Of a stretch of 64,000 nt of DNA, positions 25,979-35,594 are shown one piece after another. The notes under the pieces were generated by a model. It saw only the letters and a list, made by a program, of their open reading frames with translations. It did not search any database and was not told the origin of the DNA. Within the stretch, counting starts at the first letter, position 1. Each line of letters begins with the position of its first letter. The DNA comes from SIG455 sp045646385 (GTDB lineage: Bacteria; Bacillota; Clostridia; UMGS1810): positions 1 through 64,000 of the forward strand of contig JAZRKQ010000016.1 in NCBI GenBank assembly GCA_045646385.1. Reading direction: 5' to 3'. The translations under genes were made by a program, and so were the position numbers.

Positions 25979-27364
25979 ATGATTAGACTCTATAACAGTA
26001 TGACAAGGCAAAAGGAAGAATTTAAACCGGTTGAAGAAGGTAAAGTGCGTATGTATTCATGCGGGCCTACCGTTTATAACTATTTTCATATAGGTAATGC
26101 CCGTCCGTTTATAATTTTTGATGCTTTAAGACGTTTTATGGAATATGTCGGCTACGAGGTAAGTTTTGTTCAGAACTTTACTGATATAGACGATAAAATG
26201 ATCAATCGTGCTAACGAAGAGGGCATAACAGTTAAAGAACTTGCTGACAGATTTATTGATGAGTATTTTAAAGATGCCGGTTCGCTTGGTATTAAATGCG
26301 CAACTGTTCATCCGCGAGCAACTGAAAATATCGATGCTATTATTGAACTTATAAAAACTTTGGAAGACAAAGGATATGCATATAACGTAAACGGCGATGT
26401 GTATTTCCGTGTTAAAAAGTTTGATGAATATGGAAAACTTTCGCATCAGCCGTTGGAAAATCTTGAGGCGGGTGCTCGCATTGATGTAGGCGAACAAAAA
26501 GAAGATCCAATGGATTTTGCTTTATGGAAAGCACAGAAAGAAGGCGAGCCTGCATGGGAAAGCCCTTGGGGAATGGGAAGACCCGGCTGGCATATCGAGT
26601 GTAGTGCTATGGCTAATAAATACCTTGGTAAAACAATCGATATCCATAGCGGTGGTATGGATTTGATATTCCCTCATCACGAAAATGAGGTTGCGCAGTC
26701 CGAGGCTGCAAACGGTTGCTGTTTTGCAAATTATTGGTTGCATAATGGTTATATAAATGTTGATAACAAAAAAATGAGTAAGTCGCTCGGTAATTTCTTT
26801 ACCGTTCGTGATGTTGTAAAAGAGTTTGACCCTGAAGTTATTAGATTCTTTATGCTCAGCGCTCATTACAGAAATCCCATCAACTTCTCTCACGACCTTT
26901 TGCTTCAGGCAAAATCAGGCTTGGAGAGAATTTACACCTGTATGGGCAATCTTGAATTTATGGCTAAGAATGCTAAAGACGATGGGGCTGATATTTCTGA
27001 TAAACTTGCACAGTTTAAACAGAAATTTATTGAGGCTATGGAAGATGATATAAATACGGCTGATGCTATTGCCGCTATATTTGATATTGTTTACTTTGCA
27101 AATACTGAAATAACTGCCCAAAGCAGCAAAAAATCGTGTGAAGACACCCTTTCACTCATAAAAGAACTTGGCGGCGTGCTTGGTGTACTGAACAGTAAAA
27201 AAGATGATAATCTCGATAGTGAGATTGAAGAAATGATTGAACAGAGAAATCAGGCAAGAAAGGCAAAAGATTTCAAAACTGCTGACGAAATACGTGATAA
27301 ACTTAAAGCAATGGGAATTATTTTAGAGGATACTTCCCAAGGCGTTAAATGGCACAGGGAGTAA
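25979..27364 (+). CDS. cysS: Cysteinyl-tRNA synthetase
   Basis: 461 residues, a class I synthetase with HIGN at 37-40, the zinc-site segment CGPTVYN, PGWHIECSAM, DLIFPHHENE and KMSKS near residue 264. It charges tRNA-Cys in the cytosol. It starts 27 bases after cysE and is separated from mrnC by 3 bases. Confidence 0.98.
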   Translation: MIRLYNSMTRQKEEFKPVEEGKVRMYSCGPTVYNYFHIGNARPFIIFDALRRFMEYVGYEVSFVQNFTDIDDKMINRANEEGITVKELADRFIDEYFKDAGSLGIKCATVHPRATENIDAIIELIKTLEDKGYAYNVNGDVYFRVKKFDEYGKLSHQPLENLEAGARIDVGEQKEDPMDFALWKAQKEGEPAWESPWGMGRPGWHIECSAMANKYLGKTIDIHSGGMDLIFPHHENEVAQSEAANGCCFANYWLHNGYINVDNKKMSKSLGNFFTVRDVVKEFDPEVIRFFMLSAHYRNPINFSHDLLLQAKSGLERIYTCMGNLEFMAKNAKDDGADISDKLAQFKQKFIEAMEDDINTADAIAAIFDIVYFANTEITAQSSKKSCEDTLSLIKELGGVLGVLNSKKDDNLDSEIEEMIEQRNQARKAKDFKTADEIRDKLKAMGIILEDTSQGVKWHRE

Positions 27365-27367
27365 AAT

Positions 27368-27772
27368 ATGCTTGATTTTGAACTTGGATTACCGCCGGAA
27401 CAGTTGTCGCCCTTGACACTTGCTTTTGTGGGAGACGCTGTATTCGAAACTTATGTACGTACAAAAATCGCAAAAGACGTTAATATGCAAGTTGCAAAAC
27501 TTCATAAAATAGCCATAAAGTATGTCAGTGCAGTTGCGCAAAGCAAAATTGTGCGTGCTATTGAAGATAATTTTACCGAAGAAGAATTGGCTGTATATAA
27601 GCGCGGAAGGAATGCTCATTCGCATACTTCTGCAAAAAATGCGGATATTGTTGATTATCGTCACGCAACAGGATTTGAGGCACTTATAGGTTATCTTTAT
27701 TTAAAGAAAAACTCTGCCCGTCTTGATGAAATACTTGATATGGCATATAAGGCAGCAGACATATCAGAATAA
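27368..27772 (+). CDS. mrnC: Mini-ribonuclease III
   Basis: 134 residues, an RNase III catalytic domain without a double-stranded RNA-binding domain: LAFVGDAVFETYVR, the basic RGRNAHSHT loop and YRHATGFEALIGYLYL with the catalytic Glu. It matures 23S rRNA ends in Firmicutes. It is the third gene of the cysE-cysS operon, its standard place. Confidence 0.95.
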   Translation: MLDFELGLPPEQLSPLTLAFVGDAVFETYVRTKIAKDVNMQVAKLHKIAIKYVSAVAQSKIVRAIEDNFTEEELAVYKRGRNAHSHTSAKNADIVDYRHATGFEALIGYLYLKKNSARLDEILDMAYKAADISE

Positions 27773-27825
27773 AATTTTTACCTCTGTCAAATATAATAGC
27801 AACACGTAATTTCAGAGGTGATATT

Positions 27826-28656
27826 TTGAAAAACTTTTTCAAAGATTTTTTCTTTATTATGCTTGGTGCTTTGCTTATGGCAATAGGTTTTAGTTATTTT
27901 TTGATACCGAACGAAATTGCTGCCGGCGGTGCCGGCGGTGTTGCAACTATTTTACATTCTAAATTTGGAATACCTGTATCATTGGTTGTACTGGGAATCA
28001 ATGCTGTGCTGTTTGCCATAAGTTGGAAAACTATGCCTAAAAGTGTATTTATTAAATCGGCTATTGGTACTTTAGCACTTACATTATTTTTAGAAATTAC
28101 TGCTGATGTTATGCCTTTTACAACTGATATACTTATGGCTGCTGCTTTTGGCGGAGTGCTTATAGGTGTAGGAATCGGTGTTGTTATAAAATATGGAGCG
28201 TCAACCGGCGGAAGCGATTTTTTAGCGATTATACTTTTTAAAATACTCAACAAACGAATTTCCGTTGCAAACCTTATTTTGATTATAGACGGTATAATCA
28301 TACTTGCTGCAGGGTTTGCATTTGCAGACTATACGCTTATGCTTTATATGGTTGCTTCTGTTTATATAAGTTCAAAAGTTGCCGATACCATTGTAGAGGG
28401 TGGAAACGCCGCAAAAAGCGCTTATATAATCTCAGATAAATCCAAAGAGATAAGTGCTAAAATTATGAATGTTATGCATCGCGGAACAACCGGAATATAT
28501 GGTCAGGGTATGTATACCAACCGAGATAATATTTTTATACTATGCGTTGTTACCAGAAATGAAATACCGAAACTGCGCTCTATTGTAAAAGAAATTGACC
28601 AAAAAGCATTTATTATTCTCTCTGATGTGCGTGAAGTACTGGGTGAGGGGTTTTAA
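27826..28656 (+). CDS. YitT-family membrane protein (DUF161 + DUF2179)
   Basis: 276 residues: five to six hydrophobic segments in the N-terminal ~190 residues, with glycine-rich AAGGAGGVATIL and YGASTGGSDFLA motifs, then a cytosolic DUF2179 domain (YIISDKSKEISAKIM through SDVREVLGEGF). Function unknown; possibly a small-solute transporter. Translation starts at TTG 27826 with AGAGGTGA in front. An inverted repeat ACCTCTG/CAGAGGT brackets the ribosome binding site. Confidence 0.88.
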   Translation: MKNFFKDFFFIMLGALLMAIGFSYFLIPNEIAAGGAGGVATILHSKFGIPVSLVVLGINAVLFAISWKTMPKSVFIKSAIGTLALTLFLEITADVMPFTTDILMAAAFGGVLIGVGIGVVIKYGASTGGSDFLAIILFKILNKRISVANLILIIDGIIILAAGFAFADYTLMLYMVASVYISSKVADTIVEGGNAAKSAYIISDKSKEISAKIMNVMHRGTTGIYGQGMYTNRDNIFILCVVTRNEIPKLRSIVKEIDQKAFIILSDVREVLGEGF

Positions 28657-28697
28657 TGACATAAACAATGTGCCATTGCACAGAAAGGACACACATA

Positions 28698-29543
28698 ATG
28701 AATAATTTGGACTTGGAAATCACCGCTTGTAAAATTAGAAAACATGCTCTTGATGCAGTTCATGCAGCAAAGTCCGGTCATCCCGGAGGTTCAATGTCTA
28801 TAGCAGACATACTTGCTTTGCTTTATTTTGAAAAAATGAAAATTGATGCATCAAATCCTGATTGGGAACTGCGTGACAGATTAGTTTTATCAAAAGGTCA
28901 TTGCACACCTGCACTTTATGGTGCATTGGCAGAAGCAGGTTTTATTCCTAAAGAAGATATCAAGGAATTCAGAAATATACGTAGTTATCTGCAGGGACAC
29001 CCCGATATGAAAAAAGTGCCGGGTGTTGATATGTCAACCGGATCGCTTGGTCAGGGCGTCTGTGCTGCTGCCGGTATGGCTATTGCTGCTAAACTTGACA
29101 GAAAAAATTATCGTGTATATGCTATTTTGGGTGATGGTGAACTTGAAGAAGGTCAGGTTTGGGAAAATGCAATGTTTGCTTCGCATCATAAACTTGATAA
29201 TCTTACCGTTATCGTTGATAACAATGGCTTACAGATTGACGGCAATATTGCGGACGTAATGTCGCCTTTGCCTATAGATAAAAAATACGAAGCGTTTAAC
29301 TGGAATGTAGTAGTTGCTGATGCACATGATTTTGACTCTTTACGTTCAGCACTTGAAAGTGCTGAAAATTGCAAAGGTAAACCTACTGCTATTATTGCGA
29401 AATCAGTTAAAGGTAAAGGTATTTCGTTTATGGAAAACGAGGCTGGCTGGCACGGTAATGCACCAAATGACGAGCAGTACGCAATAGCAGCAGAAGAATT
29501 AGACAAAAAACTTGCAGAATTGGAGGCGCGTAAAAATGGCTGA
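28698..29543 (+). CDS. Transketolase, N-terminal (TPP-binding) subunit
   Basis: 281 residues covering the thiamine-diphosphate domain: SGHPGGSMSIADILALLYF, KGHCTPALYGALAEAG and the GDGELEEGQVWENAM Mg-TPP motif with its later N (VDNNGLQ). The ATG at 28698 follows AAAGGA. It overlaps the C-terminal subunit gene by 8 bases. Split transketolases are common in Clostridia and archaea; together the two chains make one enzyme of the non-oxidative pentose pathway. Confidence 0.95.
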   Translation: MNNLDLEITACKIRKHALDAVHAAKSGHPGGSMSIADILALLYFEKMKIDASNPDWELRDRLVLSKGHCTPALYGALAEAGFIPKEDIKEFRNIRSYLQGHPDMKKVPGVDMSTGSLGQGVCAAAGMAIAAKLDRKNYRVYAILGDGELEEGQVWENAMFASHHKLDNLTVIVDNNGLQIDGNIADVMSPLPIDKKYEAFNWNVVVADAHDFDSLRSALESAENCKGKPTAIIAKSVKGKGISFMENEAGWHGNAPNDEQYAIAAEELDKKLAELEARKNG

Positions 29544-30477
29544 TAAAAAAGCAACAAGGGAAGCATATGGCGCTGCTTTGGCAGAGTTCGGAGTAGACGA
29601 AAGAATCGTTGTTTTAGACGCTGACCTTTCAAAATCCACAAAAACTGATGTTTTCAAAAAGAAATTCCCTGAAAGATTCATAAATGCCGGCATAGCCGAG
29701 GCAGATATGATGTGTGTGGCGGCAGGTCTTGCATCCTGCGGTAAAATTGCGTTTGCAAGCAGTTTTGCAATGTTTGCGGCAGGCAGAGCATTTGAGCAGA
29801 TAAGAAACTCTATTTGCTATCCGCACCTCAATGTTAAAATCGGTGCTACTCATGCCGGTATTTCTGTTGGCGAAGACGGTGCTACTCACCAATGTTTAGA
29901 AGATATTGCGCTTATGCGTTCACTTCCGGGAATGGTTATATTAAATCCTGCAGATGATGTGGAAGCACGTCTTGCAGTAAAAGCCGCAATCGAACATAAC
30001 GGACCATGCTATTTAAGATTTGGTCGTCTTGCTGTTGACCGTATCTTTGATGAAAATTATAAATTTGAGATTGGCAAAGGCGTAGAAATCAAAGAAGGAA
30101 AAGATGTTACCATTATTGCAACAGGTCTTATGGTTGGCTTTGCAATGGAAGCCGCAAAAATGCTTGAAGAAGATGGTATAAGCGCAAGGGTTGTTAACAT
30201 GGCAACTATTAAGCCTATTGACAGAGATATAATTATCAAAGCATCTAAAGAAACAGGTGCTATTGTTACTGCAGAAGAACATAATATTATAGGCGGGCTT
30301 GGAAGTGCAGTTGCAGAGGTTCTTTGCGAAAGTGCTCCGTGCGTTATGAAACGTATAGGTACAAAAGATGTATTTGGACGTTCGGGAAAACCTGCTGAAC
30401 TTTTTGAAGAATACGAATTGACTCCTGCAGATATTGCAAAGAGTGCAAAACAGGCAGTTTACGAAAAGAAAAACTGA
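29536..30477 (+). CDS. Transketolase, C-terminal subunit
   Basis: 313 residues with the pyrimidine-binding domain (RFINAGIAEADMMCVAAGLA with the catalytic Glu, then GATHAGISVGEDGATHQCLE) and the C-terminal transketolase domain ending GRSGKPAELFEEYELT. The ATG at 29536 with GGAGG lies inside the end of the upstream gene, suggesting coupled translation. Confidence 0.95.
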   Translation: MADKKATREAYGAALAEFGVDERIVVLDADLSKSTKTDVFKKKFPERFINAGIAEADMMCVAAGLASCGKIAFASSFAMFAAGRAFEQIRNSICYPHLNVKIGATHAGISVGEDGATHQCLEDIALMRSLPGMVILNPADDVEARLAVKAAIEHNGPCYLRFGRLAVDRIFDENYKFEIGKGVEIKEGKDVTIIATGLMVGFAMEAAKMLEEDGISARVVNMATIKPIDRDIIIKASKETGAIVTAEEHNIIGGLGSAVAEVLCESAPCVMKRIGTKDVFGRSGKPAELFEEYELTPADIAKSAKQAVYEKKN

Positions 30478-30545
30478 TTAATAACATAAAATGATTTTTT
30501 GCCGCATATTGCTTTAACATGGAAAACTTTCATGGAGGTAGGCTT

Positions 30546-31739
30546 ATGCGGCGTATTTTTTTATACTTCCGAAAAATTCCTTATGTACGTATGCAAGTTG
30601 TACTGATGTGCGTAATAATGATACTGTGCAACTTTAATATACTTGATGTTCTTGCGGACGGTGAGGTAGAACTTGCGGCACCATCTGCTTTGCTTATGGA
30701 AAACAGTACCGGTAAAATACTTTATGATAAAAACAGTCATGAGCGCAGACCCATGGCAAGTATTACAAAAATTATGACAATGCTCCTTGCTATGGAAGAA
30801 ATTGATAGCGGACGTATGAAATATGATGATATGATAACCGGAAGTGCGTATGCAAAGAGTATGGGCGGTTCCACCATATTTTTAGATGAAGGCGAGCAAC
30901 TCAGTGTGCGTGATATTTTGAAAGGCATTGCCGTGTCGTCCGGAAATGATGCCGCTGTTGCAATGGCAGAACACATAAGCGGAAACGAAGAAACTTTTGT
31001 AGCACGTATGAACGAGCGCGCTGCACAACTTGGCATGAAGGATACTAACTTTGTAAACTGCAACGGGTTGGACGCAGATGGTCATTATTCAAGTGCATAC
31101 GATATAGCACTTATGAGCAGAGAACTTTTAAAGCATCCGGATATACATAACTTTACTACTATCTGGATGGATACTCTGCGTGATGGTAAATTTACTTTGT
31201 CTAATACAAATAAACTTATAAGGTTTTATGAAGGTGCAACAGGACTTAAAACAGGCTCTACTGATGATGCGCTTTTTTGTGTGTCCGGAACTGCTAAACG
31301 TGATAATATGCATCTTATAGCAGTTATTATGGCATCACCAACATCTAAAGACAGGGTTGCAGATGCAAGCAAACTTTTAAACTATGGATTTGCCAATTAT
31401 GCGATAAAAGCGATTACGAATGCAGGCGATATAGTAGGGGAATACCCTGTTTCCAAAGGGGTGAAAAAAACAACTAACCTTTTGTTAAAAGAACCATTTG
31501 AAGTTCTTACTAAGAAAGGCGAAACTCCTCAGGTGGAAATGAAACCCGTTATTAAAATAGATTTGGTAGCGCCAATTGAAGCGGGCACATCGGCAGGCAT
31601 TATGGAATATTACACCGATGGTAAAAAATTAGGCGAAAAAGAAATTGTTTTCAGCGAAAATATAGATAAGATTAAATTTTCTGACATTTTTATGCGTATG
31701 GTACGCTTATGGGCATCGGGTTGTGCACAAAGAGTATAA
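30546..31739 (+). CDS. D-alanyl-D-alanine carboxypeptidase (penicillin-binding protein, DacA/DacF type)
   Basis: 397 residues. An N-terminal signal peptide is followed by the serine peptidase S11 domain with S72-x-x-K75 (SITK), SGN in VSSGNDAAVA, and KTG in GLKTGSTDD, then a C-terminal PBP5-like beta domain. It trims peptidoglycan stem peptides outside the membrane. The ATG at 30546 follows GGAGG. The last ~20 residues could form the usual amphipathic membrane anchor (FSDIFMRMVRLWA). Confidence 0.94.
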   Translation: MRRIFLYFRKIPYVRMQVVLMCVIMILCNFNILDVLADGEVELAAPSALLMENSTGKILYDKNSHERRPMASITKIMTMLLAMEEIDSGRMKYDDMITGSAYAKSMGGSTIFLDEGEQLSVRDILKGIAVSSGNDAAVAMAEHISGNEETFVARMNERAAQLGMKDTNFVNCNGLDADGHYSSAYDIALMSRELLKHPDIHNFTTIWMDTLRDGKFTLSNTNKLIRFYEGATGLKTGSTDDALFCVSGTAKRDNMHLIAVIMASPTSKDRVADASKLLNYGFANYAIKAITNAGDIVGEYPVSKGVKKTTNLLLKEPFEVLTKKGETPQVEMKPVIKIDLVAPIEAGTSAGIMEYYTDGKKLGEKEIVFSENIDKIKFSDIFMRMVRLWASGCAQRV

Positions 31740-31756
31740 AACACAGAAAAAATTAA

Positions 31757-31797
31757 GCACCGCAAAGGGTATGCGTTGCCTCTTTGCGGTGTTTTTG
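31757..31797 (+). terminator. Terminator after the carboxypeptidase gene
   Basis: CACCGCAAAG pairs with CTTTGCGGTG, then five Ts. It separates the carboxypeptidase gene from the microcompartment locus. Confidence 0.9.
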
Positions 31798-31815
31798 CGT
31801 ATTTTTCTGTGTTTT

Positions 31816-31835
31816 TGTTTTTTTCTCTTTGAAAA
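31816..31835 (+). promoter_or_regulatory. Candidate operator upstream of the glycyl radical enzyme
   Basis: TGTTTTTTTC-TC-TTTGAAAA, just before the -35, is the reverse complement of the element repeated twice before the aldolase gene (36025-36062), apart from a 2-base insertion. It is a candidate site for the locus's DeoR regulator. The motif is AT-rich, so chance similarity is possible. Confidence 0.4.
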
Positions 31836-31838
31836 GTG

Positions 31839-31867
31839 TTGACTTTATCTGTTTTTTGATGTATGAT
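31839..31867 (+). promoter_or_regulatory. Promoter 1 of the microcompartment locus
   Basis: TTGACT (31839-31844), 17-base spacer, TATGAT (31862-31867), 28 bases before the glycyl radical enzyme start. Confidence 0.7.
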
Positions 31868-31894
31868 ATAAATATCAAAATAGGAGGGTTAGAA

Positions 31895-34423
31895 ATGAAA
31901 AAAGTTTATACTGCTGATATCCCTAAAACAGACCGTATACAAAAACTTATAGATGATTTGTATTCAGGCACGCCGACTATTGAGTCAACACGTGCTGAAA
32001 TTATTACGGAAAGTTATAAAAACACAGAAGAATTACCAATACATTTAAGAAAATCAAGGGCGTTCAGAGCGATTGTTGAAAAACTTCCGGTTGTTATCCG
32101 AGATGATGAACTTATCGTTGGATGCAACAGTTTTGCACGCAGAGGTTGCCAGACATTCCCCGAGTTTTCTAATAAATGGCTTGAGGACGAGTTTGAAACC
32201 GTAGCAACACGTAGTGCAGACCCATTCTATATTTCCGAAGAAACTGCCGCAAAATTAAAAGAAGTACATAAATACTGGCAGGGAAGAACCACTAGTGAAC
32301 TTGCTACCTCCTATATGGCACCAGAAACTTTAACTGCCATTGAACATAATATCTTTACAACCGGTAACTATTTCTATAATGGTATCGGTCACGTAAGTGT
32401 TGATTATGATAAAGTTTTAAGAATTGGTTATAAAGGTATCTGGGCTCAGGCAAAGGCTGAAAGAGATAAATGTAATGTTTACGACAGCGACTATAATACC
32501 CGCTACTATTTCCTTACATCTGTTATGGAAAGTTGCGAAAGTGCTATTATATTTGCAAAGCGTTACAGCGTTGCCGCACGTGAGATGGCAAGTGAATGTA
32601 CAGATATTAAAAGACGTGACGAACTTTTAACTATTGCAGAAATCTGTGATAAAGTTCCTGCTAACGGAGCACAGAGTTTCCATGAGGCTTGTCAGTCCTT
32701 CTGGTTTATTCAACTTCTTATCCAGACAGAGTCAAGCGGTCACTCAATTTCACCCGGACGTTTTGACCAGTATATGTATCCTTATTATATTAAGGACCTT
32801 GAAAGCGGAAAAATCACACGTGAACAGGCTCAGGAACTTATTGACTGTGTATGGGTAAAACTCAATAGCCTTAACAAAGTTCGTGACCTTTTGTCGGCTG
32901 AAGGTTTTGCCGGATACAGTATGTTCCAGAACCTTATTGTCGGCGGACAGGATATAAATGGCTTAGACGCTACAAACGACTTATCGTATATGTGCATAAG
33001 TGCATCTATGCATGTTAATCTGCCACAACCATCACTTTCTATGAGAGTATGGAACGGCACACCTCACGACCTTATGGTTAAAGCCGCTGAACTTACAAAA
33101 ACAGGTATAGGTCTTCCCGCTTATTATAATGATGAGATTATTATTCCTGCTCTTATTTCAAGAGGCGTAAGCCTTCAGGATGCACGTGACTATTGCATTA
33201 TTGGTTGTGTTGAGCCTCAAAAAGGCGGAAAAACAGACGGTTGGCACGATGCAGCATTCTTTAATATGTGCCGACCAATGGAATTGGTTTTCTCAAACGG
33301 TATGGACAAAGGTGTTCAGGTTGGTCTTAAGACGGGCGAACTTGCTGACCTTGATACATACGATAAATTCTTTGATGCATATAAAAAGCAGATGGATTAC
33401 ACTATCAAACTGATGGTTAACTCCGATAACGCTATAGATACTGCCCATGCAGAGCGTTGTCCGTTGCCTTTCCTTTCATCTATGCTTGATGATTGTATCA
33501 AAAAAGGTAAATCCGCTCAGGAGGGCGGTGCTGTGTATAACTTTACCGGACCTCAGGGATTTGGTATTGCGAACGTAGCAGACGCTTTGTATGCAATAGA
33601 TGAACTTGTTTATAAAACTAAAACAGTTACACTCCAGCAGTATTCAGATGCACTCAAAAACAACTTTGGTATGCCACATAGTGATGCGTATGCTAAAAAC
33701 CTTACAGTTGAAGTTGCAAAAGAAATTGCTGCAAAAGGATATGAAATTACAAAAGAACAGATTGCAGAAATCTTTTCACAAATCAAAGAGAATAATATTG
33801 AAGAATCTAAAAAGAATGAGTATAAAGCGCTCTACGAAAAAATCAAATCTTTGCCTAAATTTGGTAACGATTTAGACGAGGTTGACCTCTATGGTCGTGA
33901 GGCTGCTTATACATATACAAAGCCTGTTGAAAAATATACTAACCCCAGAGGTGGCATCTATCATGCAGGACTTTATCCGGTGTCTGCTAATGTGCCGCTT
34001 GGCTTGCAGACAGGCGCTACTCCTGATGGCAGACTTGCAGGTGCACCTATAGCAGATGGCGTATCGCCGGCAGCAGGAAGCGACGTAAACGGTCCTACAG
34101 CCGCTGCTAACTCAGTTGCTAAACTCGACCATGGTATTGCTTCTAACGGAACACTCTTTAATATGAAGTTCCATCCATCAGCACTTAAAGGTGCATCAGG
34201 CATTGAGGCGTTTATATCTCTCATTCGTGCATTCTTTGACCAGAAGGGCATGCATATGCAGTTCAATGTTGTTAGCCGTGAAACTCTGCGCGATGCTCAG
34301 TTGCATCCGGAAAACTATAAAAACCTTGTGGTTCGCGTTGCAGGTTACAGTGCGCTCTTTACAACTCTTTCAAGATCGCTGCAGGATGATATTATCAACA
34401 GAACAGAGCAGGGAGGCTTTTAA
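31895..34423 (+). CDS. Glycyl radical diol dehydratase (B12-independent propanediol dehydratase-like)
   Basis: 842 residues of a PFL-like barrel plus the C-terminal glycine loop RVAGYSA (Gly817). Residues matching the active site of glycyl-radical diol/glycerol dehydratases are H166 (GIGHVS), H283-S284 (SGHSIS), C438-V-E440 (GCVEP) and D452. The enzyme would dehydrate 1,2-propanediol to propionaldehyde inside the shell. The ATG at 31895 follows AGGAGGG; the longer reading frame upstream crosses the promoter. No N-terminal encapsulation helix is seen. The activase gene follows. Glycerol as substrate is possible, but the lactaldehyde-forming neighbours favour propanediol. Confidence 0.92.
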   Translation: MKKVYTADIPKTDRIQKLIDDLYSGTPTIESTRAEIITESYKNTEELPIHLRKSRAFRAIVEKLPVVIRDDELIVGCNSFARRGCQTFPEFSNKWLEDEFETVATRSADPFYISEETAAKLKEVHKYWQGRTTSELATSYMAPETLTAIEHNIFTTGNYFYNGIGHVSVDYDKVLRIGYKGIWAQAKAERDKCNVYDSDYNTRYYFLTSVMESCESAIIFAKRYSVAAREMASECTDIKRRDELLTIAEICDKVPANGAQSFHEACQSFWFIQLLIQTESSGHSISPGRFDQYMYPYYIKDLESGKITREQAQELIDCVWVKLNSLNKVRDLLSAEGFAGYSMFQNLIVGGQDINGLDATNDLSYMCISASMHVNLPQPSLSMRVWNGTPHDLMVKAAELTKTGIGLPAYYNDEIIIPALISRGVSLQDARDYCIIGCVEPQKGGKTDGWHDAAFFNMCRPMELVFSNGMDKGVQVGLKTGELADLDTYDKFFDAYKKQMDYTIKLMVNSDNAIDTAHAERCPLPFLSSMLDDCIKKGKSAQEGGAVYNFTGPQGFGIANVADALYAIDELVYKTKTVTLQQYSDALKNNFGMPHSDAYAKNLTVEVAKEIAAKGYEITKEQIAEIFSQIKENNIEESKKNEYKALYEKIKSLPKFGNDLDEVDLYGREAAYTYTKPVEKYTNPRGGIYHAGLYPVSANVPLGLQTGATPDGRLAGAPIADGVSPAAGSDVNGPTAAANSVAKLDHGIASNGTLFNMKFHPSALKGASGIEAFISLIRAFFDQKGMHMQFNVVSRETLRDAQLHPENYKNLVVRVAGYSALFTTLSRSLQDDIINRTEQGGF

Positions 34424-34429
34424 TAGAGT

Positions 34430-35218
34430 ATGACTGATTATATGAATGTATCCGGCAGGATTTTCGATATTCAGAAGTTCTCTGTTCATGATGGTCCCGG
34501 TATCAGAACAATCGTTTTTTTAAAGGGTTGTGCCTTAAGATGTAAATGGTGCTGCAATCCGGAATCGCAAAAGTATGAAATACAGACTATGATTCAAAAT
34601 GGCAAGGAAAAAACAATTGGCCGTGATGTTACAGTTCGCGAAATAATCGATATTGTAAAAAAGGATATGCCTTATTACAGACGTTCCGGCGGCGGTATGA
34701 CCTTGTCCGGCGGTGAAATGCTTTGCCAGAGTGATTTTGCCTATGCTTTGCTTAGATGTGCTAAAGAATATTCCATAAATACTGCGGTTGAAACAACTGG
34801 TTTTGCACCATTTGAAAAAATTGAAAAAATGCTTCCGTGTATAGATACTGTGCTTATGGATATTAAGCATACAGACAGCGCAAAGCACAAAGCATTCACA
34901 ACTCAGCCTAACGAACTTATACTCGAAAATGCTGTGAAAATAGCTGAAAAGGCAAACAAACTTATAATACGTGTTCCTGTTATTCCTACATTTAATGATA
35001 CAGAGGCAGAAATTGCATCTATTGCTGAATTTGCTTCTTCGTTAAAGGAAGTAAACGAAATAAATCTTTTGCCATACCACAACTTTGGAAAAGATAAATA
35101 CATCGGTTTAGGCAGAGAGTACCTTATGGGTGAACTCCCGTCGCCAACTGAGGAACATATGCAGAAATTAAAATCCGTTGCCGAGCGTTACGGATTACAA
35201 TGCAAGATAGGAGGGTAG
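34430..35218 (+). CDS. Glycyl radical enzyme activase (radical SAM)
   Basis: 262 residues. The radical SAM cluster motif is C34-x3-C38-x2-C41, and a GGGMTLSGGEML SAM-binding segment follows. It installs the glycyl radical on the upstream enzyme. Most activases of diol-dehydratase type carry two extra [4Fe-4S] clusters in a ferredoxin-like insert after the CxxxCxxC; here only a short stretch without a Cys array is present, so it resembles the compact PFL activase. ATG 34430 is used; ATG 34442 is an alternative with no better RBS. Confidence 0.93.
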   Translation: MTDYMNVSGRIFDIQKFSVHDGPGIRTIVFLKGCALRCKWCCNPESQKYEIQTMIQNGKEKTIGRDVTVREIIDIVKKDMPYYRRSGGGMTLSGGEMLCQSDFAYALLRCAKEYSINTAVETTGFAPFEKIEKMLPCIDTVLMDIKHTDSAKHKAFTTQPNELILENAVKIAEKANKLIIRVPVIPTFNDTEAEIASIAEFASSLKEVNEINLLPYHNFGKDKYIGLGREYLMGELPSPTEEHMQKLKSVAERYGLQCKIGG

Positions 35219-35222
35219 GACA

Positions 35223-35594
35223 ATGGATTATGATTTTTTAATGAAGGATAAGATGCGTATAGTTCAGGAACTTGTTCCCGGTAAACAGATAACTCTGGCG
35301 CATATCATAGCCAATCCTGATGACATTCTTTACAGAAAACTTGGTCTTGACCCCGCAGTTGAATATTCTAAAACCGCCATTGGTATTGTTACTATGTCGC
35401 CTGCGGAAACCGCAATAATCGCCGGTGATATAGCGATTAAATCGTCGGCAGTTGAACTCGGATTTGTTGACCGTTTCAGCGGAACGCTTATAGTAACCGG
35501 AAGTATATCGGATGTTATGTCTTCGCTTACGGCACTTGTAGATTACTGCAGAGATGTTTTAGGCTTTACAGTTTGTCCTATAACCAAAACATAA
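35223..35594 (+). CDS. eutS: EutS/PduU-type circularly permuted BMC-H shell protein
   Basis: 123 residues. The order VPGKQITLAHIIANPD, AIGIVTMSPAETAIIAGDIA, ELGFVDRFSGTLIVTG is that of EutS/PduU, whose permuted BMC fold forms hexamers with a beta-barrel over the pore. GGAGGG precedes the ATG. Its stop overlaps the eutP start (TAATG). The EutS-EutP pair recurs in ethanolamine and propanediol loci. Confidence 0.94.
   Translation: MDYDFLMKDKMRIVQELVPGKQITLAHIIANPDDILYRKLGLDPAVEYSKTAIGIVTMSPAETAIIAGDIAIKSSAVELGFVDRFSGTLIVTGSISDVMSSLTALVDYCRDVLGFTVCPITKT

Noticed and set aside
27780..27819. Inverted repeat ACCTCTG/CAGAGGT masking the YitT ribosome binding site
   Set aside because: Only 7 bp with a 26-base loop, and a TATAAT lies inside it, so a transcript started there would lack the 5' arm. 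Too weak to call a regulator.
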